Positions 17,645 through 25,437 of a stretch of DNA of 47,260 bases are shown here, in pieces. Source of the DNA: Sphingobium psychrophilum (GTDB lineage: Bacteria > Pseudomonadota > Alphaproteobacteria > Sphingomonadales > Sphingomonadaceae); assembly GCF_012927105.1 (NCBI RefSeq), contig NZ_JABBFV010000027.1:1-47260 (forward strand), read 5' to 3'. Under the pieces are notes generated by a model, which saw only the letters and a program-made list of their open reading frames with translations, had not been told where the DNA came from and ran no database searches. Position numbers and translations under genes: made by a program. How positions within the stretch are numbered: position 1 is the stretch's first letter; each line of letters opens with the position of its first letter.

Positions 17645-18985
17645 ATGGCCGTCACATCGACCACCGCCTTGCCCGCCGACGATCCGCGCAGCATCCTGGC
17701 GGTTCAGCCGATGCGCCTGCCGCAAGTCGTGGCGATCGCCATCTGTTTCCTGCTCAATGCGCTCGACGGCTTCGACATATTGGCCGTCACCTTCGCCGCG
17801 CCCGGCATTGCGCGGCAGTGGAGCGTCGGCAACGACACGATCGGCCTTGTCATTTCGGCCGGGCTAGCGGGCATGGTCGTCGGCTCGCTGACGCTGGGCC
17901 AGCTTGCCGATCGCATCGGTCGCCGGCCGCAGATTCTCCTGTGCCTCGCCATCATGGTCGGCGGCATGTTCGCCTCGGCCTTCGCTCCCAATGTCGTGGC
18001 GCTCTGCCTGTTGCGCGCTTTTACGGGCCTTGGCCTTGGCGCGGTACTCGCGGCGGTGAATGCCGTGTCGGCGGAATTCGCCAACCGCCGCCGCCGTGAC
18101 CTGGCGGTCAGCATCATGGCGGCGGGCTATCCGGTCGGCGGCATCGTCGGCGGCTGGGGCGCGGCGCAATTATTGAAAAGCCATGGCTGGGAATCGATCT
18201 TCCTCGCCGGCGCGGGCGCAACCGCGCTGATGGTGCCGCTCGTTCTCCTCCTCCTGCCCGAATCGGTCGCCTGGCTCGCCACCCGTCACGGTCCCGCCGC
18301 GCTGCCGCGCATCAACGCCATATTGCGCCACCTCGGCCAGCCGCAGGCCGGGCAGGTCAGAATCGTGGACGAACCCAAAGCGTCGATGGGCCAGCTCTTC
18401 GCGACCCGCTATCGCGCCACCACCGTCGCCCTCATCTTCATGTACGGCCTGCACATGATGACCTTTTACTATGCGCTGGGCTGGGCGCCCTCGTTGGTCG
18501 TAGCGCTGGGCTTCGATCCGTCGCGGGCGACGATCGTGTCGGTGTTCATGAACATGGGCGGCGCGATCGGCGGGTTGACGCTCGGCTTCCTCTCTCCGCG
18601 CCTGGGCCTGCGCCCGCTGGTGATCGTCGGGCTGGGCGGCGCGGCGGTCGCGGTCGCGGCCTTCGGCGCGGTCCCCGCCGCCATGGTCTGGCTTCAGGTC
18701 GCGGCCTTCATCCTGGGCTTCCTCGCCAATGGATCGGTGGTCGGCCTCTATGCCCTGATCGCTAATATCTACCCCACCACGTTGCGCGCGACCGGCACGG
18801 GCACCGTGATCGGCTTCGGCCGCATGGGCGCGGCGCTCGGCCCGTTTATCGCCGGGCAATTGCTGGCCGTGGGGGCGGGCAGGGGCGTGACGTCGCTGCT
18901 ACTCGCGCTCGGCTCGGCCGTCGCTGCGCTGGTCCTGCTGCTCTCCCGCCTCCGCCCGGCCGATGAGGAGACGCACCAGTCGTAA
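17645..18985 (+). CDS. MFS transporter, aromatic acid:H+ symporter type
   Basis: A 446-residue 12-helix transporter. The helix 1 signature LLNALDGFDILAVTFAAP, with its Asp residues, and the loop motif GQLADRIGRRPQ are typical of the PcaK/VanK group that takes up benzoates and cinnamates. It is likely to import ferulate, vanillate or a relative, because the FerC-type operator lies directly upstream. The ATG follows GAGAGGAG. The exact substrate cannot be read from the sequence. Confidence 0.85.
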   Translation: MAVTSTTALPADDPRSILAVQPMRLPQVVAIAICFLLNALDGFDILAVTFAAPGIARQWSVGNDTIGLVISAGLAGMVVGSLTLGQLADRIGRRPQILLCLAIMVGGMFASAFAPNVVALCLLRAFTGLGLGAVLAAVNAVSAEFANRRRRDLAVSIMAAGYPVGGIVGGWGAAQLLKSHGWESIFLAGAGATALMVPLVLLLLPESVAWLATRHGPAALPRINAILRHLGQPQAGQVRIVDEPKASMGQLFATRYRATTVALIFMYGLHMMTFYYALGWAPSLVVALGFDPSRATIVSVFMNMGGAIGGLTLGFLSPRLGLRPLVIVGLGGAAVAVAAFGAVPAAMVWLQVAAFILGFLANGSVVGLYALIANIYPTTLRATGTGTVIGFGRMGAALGPFIAGQLLAVGAGRGVTSLLLALGSAVAALVLLLSRLRPADEETHQS

Positions 18986-19059
18986 GGCAATCATCGGGCT
19001 GTTCGCCGATGCATTTTCTCTCTGGCCCGGCCTAAAATATTCGTGTAGATGAAATATTC

Positions 19060-19830
19060 ATGGATGCGAAATCATCAGGTCGCGACGAAAACGCCCCCCT
19101 CCTGATCCTGCCGGGATTGCTGTGCGATTCCCGTATGTTCGGCGAAACGCTGGCGGCCTTCCCCAAGAGTGCGGTGGTGGACGGCTTCTACGCTGGTTGC
19201 GAACGAATCGAGGCAATGGCCGATTATGCGATCGCCCGCATGCCCGATCGCTGCGCCCTGCTGGGTCATTCGATGGGCGCGCGCGTCGCGCTCGAAGTCG
19301 TGCGCAAGGCGCCCCATCGCGTCGAACGGCTGGCACTGGTCGACACCGGCGTCCATGCTGTGAAGCCCGGCGAGCGCGAAGGCCGCCACCGCCTGCGCGA
19401 CCTTGGCCGCGCGCAGGGCATGGGCGCCCTGGTCGGCGAATGGCTCCCCCCGATGATGGGCTTCGCCGCCCTGCGCAACGAAGCCCTGATGGACGCGCTC
19501 TACGCCATGGCGGTCGCCGCGGGCCTGCCGACGTTCGAAGCGCAGATCGAAGCGCTGCTGCACCGCCCGTCGGTCGATGCGCTGCTGCCGGCGATCGCCT
19601 GCCCGACCGTCGCCATGGTCGGCCGCCAGGACCAATGGTCCCCGGTCGCCCAGCATGAAGCGATCACCGCCGCCATCCCGCACGCGCAACTGCGCATCGT
19701 CGAAGGGGCGGGCCATATGATGCCTGCGGAAGCGCCGCAGGCCTTCAACTACCTCGTGCGGGAATGGCTCACCACGTCGCCCGCGCCAGATTTTCGTACA
19801 CTTCCAGATCAAGTCGAAGGAGAGGTTTGA
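19060..19830 (+). CDS. Alpha/beta hydrolase
   Basis: A 256-residue alpha/beta hydrolase. The oxyanion strand is LLILPGLLCDS, the nucleophile Ser71 lies in GHSMGA, and the likely acid and base are the Asp of GRQDQWSP and the His of GAGHMMP. A cytoplasmic esterase or C-C bond hydrolase is possible. Its stop codon directly touches the ATG of the LigM-like gene (TGA-ATG), so it is co-transcribed and may release a methoxylated aromatic acid from an ester. There is no clear ribosome site; the start ATG lies in the small palindrome ATGAAATATTCAT. Confidence 0.8.
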   Translation: MDAKSSGRDENAPLLILPGLLCDSRMFGETLAAFPKSAVVDGFYAGCERIEAMADYAIARMPDRCALLGHSMGARVALEVVRKAPHRVERLALVDTGVHAVKPGEREGRHRLRDLGRAQGMGALVGEWLPPMMGFAALRNEALMDALYAMAVAAGLPTFEAQIEALLHRPSVDALLPAIACPTVAMVGRQDQWSPVAQHEAITAAIPHAQLRIVEGAGHMMPAEAPQAFNYLVREWLTTSPAPDFRTLPDQVEGEV

Positions 19831-21231
19831 ATGACTGACAAGACCCTGCAACAGCTGCTCGATGAAAAGGGCGACATCGTCACATTCCTGCGTAACCAGC
19901 AGGTCGGCCCCAATGCCTATCCGGGTGTTCCGGGCGAATATAGCAATTGGCGCGACGAACAGCGCAGCTGGGCGGAAAGCTCGGTCCTGTTCAACCAGAG
20001 CTTCCACATGGTCGATCTGCTCGTCACCGGACCCGGCGCGTTCGACATGCTGTCCTACCTCGCCCCCAACAGCTTCAAGGGCTTCGTGCCGAACCGCGCC
20101 AAGCAGTTCGCCCCCGTCACGCCCGAAGGCTATGTGATCGGTGACGTCATTCTCTTCTATCTCGAAGAAGAAAAGTTCGAACTGGTCGGCCGCGCCCCCT
20201 CGATCGAATGGGTCGAATATTGGGCCTCGACCGGCAAATGGGACGTGAAGGTGGAACGCGACGAGCGCACCATCGCCCGCCCGCTCGACCAGCAGGGTTA
20301 TCGCCGCAACTATCGCTTCCAGTTGCAGGGGCCAAACGCCATGCCGGTGCTGGAAAAGGCGATGGGCCAGACCCCGCCGGACCTCAAATTCTTCCACATG
20401 GCGCCGATCATGATCGCCGGCGTCGAAGTGCGCGCGCTGCGTCACGGCATGGCCGGTCAGCCGGGTTACGAGCTGTTTGGTCCCTGGAAGGATTATGACA
20501 CCGTCCGCAACGCGCTGATCGAAGCGGGCAAGGATCATGGCCTGACGCTCTGCGGTGGCCGCACCTATTCGTCCAACACGCTGGAATCCGGCTGGATTCC
20601 CTCGCCGTTGCCCGCCACCTACACCGGCGAAGGCTCGAAGGGCTTTCGTGAATGGGCCAGCGAAAACAGCTATGAAGGCAAATGCTCGCTCGGCGGCAGC
20701 TTCGTCTCCGACAATATCGAAGACTATTATCTGAACCCCTGGGAGCTGGGCTATGGCATCATGGTCAAGTTCGACCATGACTTCGTCGGCCGCGAAGCGT
20801 TGGAAAAGATCAAGGATCAGCCCCACCGTCAAAAGGTGACGCTGGCCCTGGATAATGAGGATATCGTCCGCGTCATGAGCTCCATGCTCCAGACCGGCGA
20901 CAAGGCGAAGTTCCTCGAATTCCCCAGCGCCGTCTATTGCATGCACCCCTATGATGCGGTGCTCAAGGACGGCAAGACCGTCGGCCTGTCCACCTGGATC
21001 GGCTATACCATCAACGCCGGTCGCTTCCTGGCGCTGGCGATGGTGGACGCGGAGTTCGCCACGCCCGGCACCGAAGTCACCCTGCTGTGGGGCGAACCCA
21101 ATGGCGGCACGTCGAAGCCCACCGTCGAACGCCACGTCCAGACCGAAATCAAGGCGATCGTCTCCTCGGTCCCCTATTCGGAAGCCGCGCGCGACAATTA
21201 CGCCGACGGCTGGCGCACGAAGGCCGCGTAA
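19831..21231 (+). CDS. ligM: Tetrahydrofolate-dependent aryl O-demethylase, LigM-like
   Basis: A 466-residue protein of the GcvT-like fold that moves the methyl group of a methoxylated benzoate to tetrahydrofolate. SYK-6 LigM (471 residues) demethylates vanillate and 3-O-methylgallate. The residues I recall as essential there, Tyr31, Arg122 and Tyr247, appear here as Tyr30, Arg121 and Tyr246. The N-terminus (LLDEKGDIVTFLRNQQVGP) is that of the family. DesA (syringate demethylase) is longer, so LigM is the better match. The gene follows the hydrolase without a gap and ends at a terminator. The products are a catechol-type acid and 5-methyltetrahydrofolate. Confidence 0.9.
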   Translation: MTDKTLQQLLDEKGDIVTFLRNQQVGPNAYPGVPGEYSNWRDEQRSWAESSVLFNQSFHMVDLLVTGPGAFDMLSYLAPNSFKGFVPNRAKQFAPVTPEGYVIGDVILFYLEEEKFELVGRAPSIEWVEYWASTGKWDVKVERDERTIARPLDQQGYRRNYRFQLQGPNAMPVLEKAMGQTPPDLKFFHMAPIMIAGVEVRALRHGMAGQPGYELFGPWKDYDTVRNALIEAGKDHGLTLCGGRTYSSNTLESGWIPSPLPATYTGEGSKGFREWASENSYEGKCSLGGSFVSDNIEDYYLNPWELGYGIMVKFDHDFVGREALEKIKDQPHRQKVTLALDNEDIVRVMSSMLQTGDKAKFLEFPSAVYCMHPYDAVLKDGKTVGLSTWIGYTINAGRFLALAMVDAEFATPGTEVTLLWGEPNGGTSKPTVERHVQTEIKAIVSSVPYSEAARDNYADGWRTKAA

Positions 21232-21257
21232 TCGGATCACATCCTGAGCGGGATGGG

Positions 21258-21288
21258 ACGGGGGATGCCGAAAGGCGTCCCCCGTTTT
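21258..21288 (+). terminator. Rho-independent terminator of the hydrolase-ligM operon
   Basis: ACGGGGGATGCC (21258-21269), a GAAA loop, and GGCGTCCCCCGT (21274-21285) form a 12-pair stem with one mismatch, followed by TTTT. It starts 26 bases past the ligM stop codon. Confidence 0.85.
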
Positions 21289-21579
21289 CGTTGAGGGGGG
21301 GCGTCCTCCAAACCCTCTCAACCAAAACTCTTCCAATGTAGGATTTTGTCTGATCTATCCTTGTAGATGGACCAGCATCCCCGCGCCTGCCCGACCTCCT
21401 CCGCCGCCCTGTCGCTTCGGTGTCGCGCGCCGGGCGCGTCGGCGTGGCGTCACCCTGACGCAGATGTTACCCGACTGTGGCGTGGGCGTGGCGCCGCTAT
21501 GGCTTGGCGCGCACTATTGGCCCTTTTCACCCCACGACACTGTATACTTCGCCCTGTCGCGCCCATCGCGCGCCCGCCT
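21289..21579. other. Non-coding gap between the ligM terminator and the IclR gene
   Basis: About 290 bases between two convergent genes. Open frames run through it, but none has a ribosome site, a family match or codon use like its neighbours. I see no RNA gene or repeat. Confidence 0.5.
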
Positions 21580-22341
21580 TCAAACCGTCGGCATCTCTGC
21601 GGCGGTGAACAGGCTCACCGCCTGCTCCAGCCTGGCGATGGCGCGCCCCTCCACCTCGGCGGTGAAGCGCGGCACGGGAATCGCCAGCGCAAAGGCGCCG
21701 ACCGCCACATCGTCCACCATCGCCACCATGCCCAGGCCGCAAATGCCGGGCGTATATTCCTCGCGCGTGCGGCCGATGCCGGTGGTGCGCACCTGCGCCA
21801 GTTCCGCCCGCAACTGGGCTTCATCGGTGATGCTGCTCGGCGTGAAGCTTTCCAGCCGCGCCTGCGCGAAATAGCCGTTCAGCTCATCGTCGGTCATGGT
21901 GGCCAGCAGCGCCTTGCCCGCCGCCAGGCAATGGAGAGGGCTGCGCGTCCCCACGCTGATCGAATAGCGCAGCGACTGTTCCGCCGTCTCGGTGACGATC
22001 GCCTCCAGATGCCAGCCGTCGCGGATGAAGAAGGACGCCGTCTCGTTCATCTGCAACCGCAGCGACTTGACCAGCGGCCGGACCTTGTCGGCCAGCGACA
22101 TGGCGATGCGCGGCGACGCCAGCCGCTCCAGCGCCGGGCCGGGCAGATAGCGCCGCCCTTCGCGGGTCAGATATTGGCGCTCCGTCAGCGTCGCGAGCAG
22201 ATAGGACAGGCTGCTGACCGGGATCGCCAGGCCCGCGGCGATCTCCTGCGCGACCACGCCTGCCGGTCGCGCCACGACATATTCGATGATGTCGATGGTG
22301 CGCATCGCCGATTTGACGGTGGACGGCGTGGTGCCATTCAT
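21580..22341 (-). CDS. IclR-family transcriptional regulator
   Basis: A 253-residue IclR protein. The N-terminal winged helix covers about 8-70 (AMRTIDIIEYVVARPAGVVAQEIAAGLAIPVSSLSYLLATL is the region at 13-53), and the effector domain about 85-250 with the typical LHCLAAGKALLA segment. IclR proteins often control aromatic catabolism. It lies between the ligM operon and the MetE-like operon and could serve either. No operator is proven. Confidence 0.85.
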   Translation of the reverse strand: MNGTTPSTVKSAMRTIDIIEYVVARPAGVVAQEIAAGLAIPVSSLSYLLATLTERQYLTREGRRYLPGPALERLASPRIAMSLADKVRPLVKSLRLQMNETASFFIRDGWHLEAIVTETAEQSLRYSISVGTRSPLHCLAAGKALLATMTDDELNGYFAQARLESFTPSSITDEAQLRAELAQVRTTGIGRTREEYTPGICGLGMVAMVDDVAVGAFALAIPVPRFTAEVEGRAIARLEQAVSLFTAAEMPTV

Positions 22342-22416
22342 AAGTCAGCGAACCCCTGTTCATCAAAGCGATTTCGAGCCGGATCGGCATATCCGGCGAC
22401 TTGGAAATCGCGGCAA

Positions 22417-22806
22417 TCAAAAAGTCAGAGTGCCTCGCCGCTCCGCGAAGCGCCAGTCACCCTCTATGCGCACGAACCGGTCGTGAAAGGAACCGACTTT
22501 AGGCGGACCCTCGCCGGTGAAGAGCAACATCGCGCTCTCCCCCGTCGCTTCGCACTCGCTCAGCACGTCGATCACGACATTGGAACAGACATGCCGCGTG
22601 GTCCGCGCCGGCCGGGCGAGGAAGGCGGCCAAAATCGCGTCGCGCCCTTCCGTCCATTCGCCGGACGCTGTCGGGCGCGCCATGCGGCCATCGGGCGCAT
22701 AAAGCGCCGCGACATCCGCCCAGCGGCCCGCATCGTTGAGATTGGCGTAGAGCGCGACCAGCCGGGCGCAATCCTGCTCGATGGCGCGACGCTCTTCGCC
22801 CGTCAC
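22417..22806 (-). CDS. SnoaL-like (NTF2-fold) protein
   Basis: A 129-residue protein of the SnoaL_4 type: N-terminal helix (CARLVALYANLNDAGRW), DVAALYAPDGRMARP strand, and the ending DRFVRIEGDWRFAERR. Members include dehydratases and ring-hydroxylating dioxygenase beta-like proteins. The start is GTG at 22806-22804, overlapping the MetE-like stop by four bases (GTGA), so the pair is translationally coupled. Function is unknown; it may act on the same substrate as the MetE-like protein. Confidence 0.75.
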   Translation of the reverse strand: MTGEERRAIEQDCARLVALYANLNDAGRWADVAALYAPDGRMARPTASGEWTEGRDAILAAFLARPARTTRHVCSNVVIDVLSECEATGESAMLLFTGEGPPKVGSFHDRFVRIEGDWRFAERRGTLTF

Positions 22807-23939
22807 AATCTGGCGTCCGCCAAATCCGCCCCGGCGCGCAACGAGCGCAGCTTCTTCCAGGTCACGGCCGGATCAATCTTGCCATATCCTGCAAAGGTGC
22901 CGAACCCGCAATCGGTGCTGGCGATCACCCGATCCTTGCCGACGATCCCGGCGAAACGCTCGATCCGCTGGGCGATCAGTTCGGGATGCTCGACATAGTT
23001 GGAACAGGTGTCGATCAGGCCGGGGGCCAAAATCTTGTCGTCGGGCAACACGCCGCGGCGCGATGCGTCGCGCCACACCGTCCATTCATGTTCGTGGCAT
23101 GGATTGGCGCCTTCGAACAGCACGGTCGCCGGGTGGGCGGCCAATATGATGTCGATCACCTTCTCCAGCGGGATGTCATGATCGTGCGGTCCTTCATAAT
23201 TGCCCCAGCAGATATGCATCCGCATCCGGTCCGCCGGAATATTGGCGGTTGCGGCATTGAGCGCCTCGACATTGGCGGCGGCGATTTTGACGAACTCTTC
23301 CTCGCTCGCATCCTGATAACCGGTGTGGCGCGACATGGCGAGGTCGGGGCAATCAAGTTGCAGGTCGAATCCCGCCGCCACGATCGTCTCATATTCCTCC
23401 CGCATCGCATCGACCAGGTCGGCCAGATAGGCTTCAGGGCTGGGATAGTGGCGATTGACCTGGAAAGCGGTGATCAGGCCGGGGGAGGCTGCGTTCATGA
23501 AGGCGCGCGTGCCAGGGTGATCGGCCAGCGCCGCCTTGAACCGGCGGATGTCGTCGTGCAGCGGCTCCAGCGTCACCAGTTTTACCGGCCCAATGCAGGA
23601 CGCGCGGGTAAATTCCTGGCTCCCCATGATCGCGGCCAGCTTCTTGCGCAGTTCGGGCAGCGGGGCCAGATCGGCCGCGACCTTGCGGTCGATATGGCCG
23701 CCAAAGCCCGACAGTCGCTCGATCATGTAAGTCGAATAGCCGACCTTCCCCAGTTCGCCGTCGCTCACGATAGACACGCCCGCGTCGATCTGCGCCGCGA
23801 CCGCTTGCGTCACCGCCTGCTGGACCGCCGTGTCGAACGCAGCGGCGTCATAAGGCTCACCCTTGTCGCGGGCCAGCAACAGCGGCGTCAGCGCGTCGCC
23901 GCGCGGCAGGCTGCCGACATGGGTGGTGGCTATGGACAT
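22803..23939 (-). CDS. MetE C-terminal-like zinc methyltransferase
   Basis: A 378-residue protein of the cobalamin-independent methionine synthase (MetE catalytic domain)/UROD superfamily; full MetE has about 750 residues, so this is the single-domain form. Zinc ligands can be proposed as His242 and Cys244 in MHICWGN, Glu276 in LFEGANP and Cys344 in STDCGFGT. The N-terminus TTHVGSLPR is typical. Relatives move methyl groups or act in coenzyme M chemistry. Near ligM it might use 5-methyltetrahydrofolate and return free tetrahydrofolate, but that is inference. It leads a two-gene leftward operon with an NTF2-like gene. Confidence 0.75.
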   Translation of the reverse strand: MSIATTHVGSLPRGDALTPLLLARDKGEPYDAAAFDTAVQQAVTQAVAAQIDAGVSIVSDGELGKVGYSTYMIERLSGFGGHIDRKVAADLAPLPELRKKLAAIMGSQEFTRASCIGPVKLVTLEPLHDDIRRFKAALADHPGTRAFMNAASPGLITAFQVNRHYPSPEAYLADLVDAMREEYETIVAAGFDLQLDCPDLAMSRHTGYQDASEEEFVKIAAANVEALNAATANIPADRMRMHICWGNYEGPHDHDIPLEKVIDIILAAHPATVLFEGANPCHEHEWTVWRDASRRGVLPDDKILAPGLIDTCSNYVEHPELIAQRIERFAGIVGKDRVIASTDCGFGTFAGYGKIDPAVTWKKLRSLRAGADLADARL

Positions 23940-24062
23940 GCATCTCTCTCCCTCGAACGGAAGACAGGTGCCATAAATTCACGAATATGGGTATATCATA
24001 AATGTGAACCGCTCCGCAGTCGGATGAGCGCCGCATCTGGACAATCTCGCCGCCATGCCTAT

Positions 24063-24076
24063 ATACCGATCGGTAT
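24063..24076. promoter_or_regulatory. TetR operator ATACCGATCGGTAT over the tetR start
   Basis: A perfect 14-bp palindrome that includes the first two bases of the ATG at 24075. A related copy lies in the RND promoter at 24771-24784. The TetR protein encoded here is the natural candidate to bind both. Confidence 0.75.
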
Positions 24077-24686
24077 GAAAATGGCAGCCGAACCCGTAAC
24101 GAGAGGACGCCCGCGGGAATTTGATCCCGAGGAAGCCCTGTCGGCTGCGCTTCAGGTCTTCTGGACGCGCGGCTATGAAGGCGCGTCGCTGGCCGAACTG
24201 ACCGAGGCGATGGGCATCACCAAGCCCAGCCTCTACGCCTGTTTCGGCAACAAGGAAGCCCTGTTTCACAAGGCGCTCGACCTCTATGAACGCGACAAGC
24301 TCTGCTATATGCGCTCCGCCCTCGATGCGCCCACCGCGCGCGGTGTGGCCGAACGGCTGCTGCGCGGTACGCTGCAAATCCAGACCGGCGGCAGCGACCC
24401 GCGCGCGTGCCTGGGCGTCATCTCCATGGTCGCCTGCACGACTCAGGCCGACTCGATCAAGACCGATGTGATCGCCCGCCGCGCCTCGTCCGACAAGGCG
24501 CTGGTCGAACGGCTGGAGCGCGCCAAGGCGGAAGGCGACCTGCCGACCGGGGTCGAGCCTGCCGCGATCGCCACCTATCTGACCGCTGTCATTCAGGGCA
24601 TGGGCGTGCAGGCCAGCGGCGGGGCGACGCCCGCGCAGCTGGAACAACTGGTCGAAACCACCCTGGCGATGTGGCCCACCGCCTGA
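24075..24686 (+). CDS. TetR-family repressor of the RND efflux operon
   Basis: A 203-residue TetR protein. The DNA-binding domain covers about 10-65 (GRPREFDPEEALSAAL, helix-turn-helix SLAELTEAMGITKPSLYACFGNKEALF). The ligand domain follows. It starts at ATG 24075 or 24081; neither has a ribosome site because the operator occupies that space, so the message may be leaderless. It stands directly before the RND pump genes, whose promoter carries a matching operator, so local repression of efflux with self-regulation is likely. The inducer is unknown, perhaps an aromatic compound. Confidence 0.9.
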   Translation: MKMAAEPVTRGRPREFDPEEALSAALQVFWTRGYEGASLAELTEAMGITKPSLYACFGNKEALFHKALDLYERDKLCYMRSALDAPTARGVAERLLRGTLQIQTGGSDPRACLGVISMVACTTQADSIKTDVIARRASSDKALVERLERAKAEGDLPTGVEPAAIATYLTAVIQGMGVQASGGATPAQLEQLVETTLAMWPTA

Positions 24687-24745
24687 GCCTTTTCGCCCCG
24701 TTCAGCACCGCTTCATAAATTTTTACCAAGCGGTACAGAAAGCGG

Positions 24746-24784
24746 TTGACGGCATGCTGCATCGCATTATATACCGATAAGTAT
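24746..24784 (+). promoter_or_regulatory. Promoter of the RND operon with overlapping TetR operator
   Basis: The -35 TTGACG (24746-24751) and -10 TATATA (24768-24773) are 16 bases apart. The half-palindrome ATACCGATAAGTAT (24771-24784) overlaps the -10 and start region, so a bound repressor would block polymerase. Confidence 0.7.
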
Positions 24785-24820
24785 GAAATCCGGCTGAGGC
24801 ATCGCCTCCAAGGAGGCCCA

Positions 24821-24853
24821 ATGGCAAAAGCCTGTTTATCCATAAGCGAGTGA
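24821..24853 (+). CDS. Possible leader peptide of the RND operon
   Basis: Ten codons (MAKACLSISE) follow a perfect Shine-Dalgarno AAGGAGG at 24810-24816, the strongest in this stretch. It lies about 45 bases past the promoter and 180 bases before the next gene. It may be a leader peptide that senses ribosome stalling, or a chance frame. No clear attenuator hairpin was found. The rest of the gap to 25035 shows nothing else. Confidence 0.3.
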   Translation: MAKACLSISE

Positions 24854-25035
24854 CATCGACTTAACGGCCGTTTCGGCGCGCCGCATCTGCATCAACATCT
24901 GGTCATGCCGGACCGGGCGAACGCCCTGTTCTGTATGCCGTCGCGCATTCCGATCCCACCGGGGTTCGGGAGACGGTCCTGCTCATCCTGAACGGATGGC
25001 GCGGGCGCCATGCGCGCAATCAGGGGACGAATATC

Positions 25036-25437
25036 ATGGCCTATATCGATTTTGCCCAGCCGCTGCTCGCGGTGGGGGATGGCATCGCCTTGTCTGTCGT
25101 GCGCGATCGTATCAAGGCGACCGCTACCGGCTTTTCGCCGACCGAATGGCAAATTGTGCAACTGGCGCGCGGCGATGGCCTGGCGTCGCTGCGCGAACCG
25201 GGCCTTTGGACCCGGATTAAGACCATGATTTTCGGCCCGCAACCGCACTTCCGGCTCGCCAGCACGCGGCTGGAAGCGCTGCGCCGGCTGGCCGTGGAAG
25301 GCTGGCATAACGGCTTTGCCGTCCGTCCGTCCGCCATCACCGATTTTCGCAAAGCGGGGTTCAGCGAAGGGCAGCTTGAACTGCTCCTTTCCGCGATCAC
25401 CGCCGCGCGCCACAGCATCAAGGGGACTGTCGCATGA
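25036..25437 (+). CDS. Conserved-looking small protein at the head of the RND operon
   Basis: A 133-residue, probably soluble cytoplasmic protein without signal peptide or membrane helix. The first third (DRIKATATGFSPTEWQIVQLARGDGL) and the last (ITDFRKAGFSEGQLELLLSAI) look helical and contain no motif I know. The ATG follows GGGGA, and its stop overlaps the start of the membrane fusion protein (ATGA), so it belongs to the operon. Function is unknown; a regulator or adaptor of the pump is possible. Confidence 0.6.
   Translation: MAYIDFAQPLLAVGDGIALSVVRDRIKATATGFSPTEWQIVQLARGDGLASLREPGLWTRIKTMIFGPQPHFRLASTRLEALRRLAVEGWHNGFAVRPSAITDFRKAGFSEGQLELLLSAITAARHSIKGTVA

Noticed and set aside
19075..21336. 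A 753-codon minus-strand frame opposite the hydrolase and ligM
   Set aside because: The plus strand carries clear LigM and hydrolase motifs; the minus frame has low-complexity Arg/His/Gly composition and no family.
21367..22998. A 543-codon plus-strand frame across the gap and the IclR gene
   Set aside because: Mostly antisense to the IclR and NTF2-like genes, with biased composition and no ribosome site.
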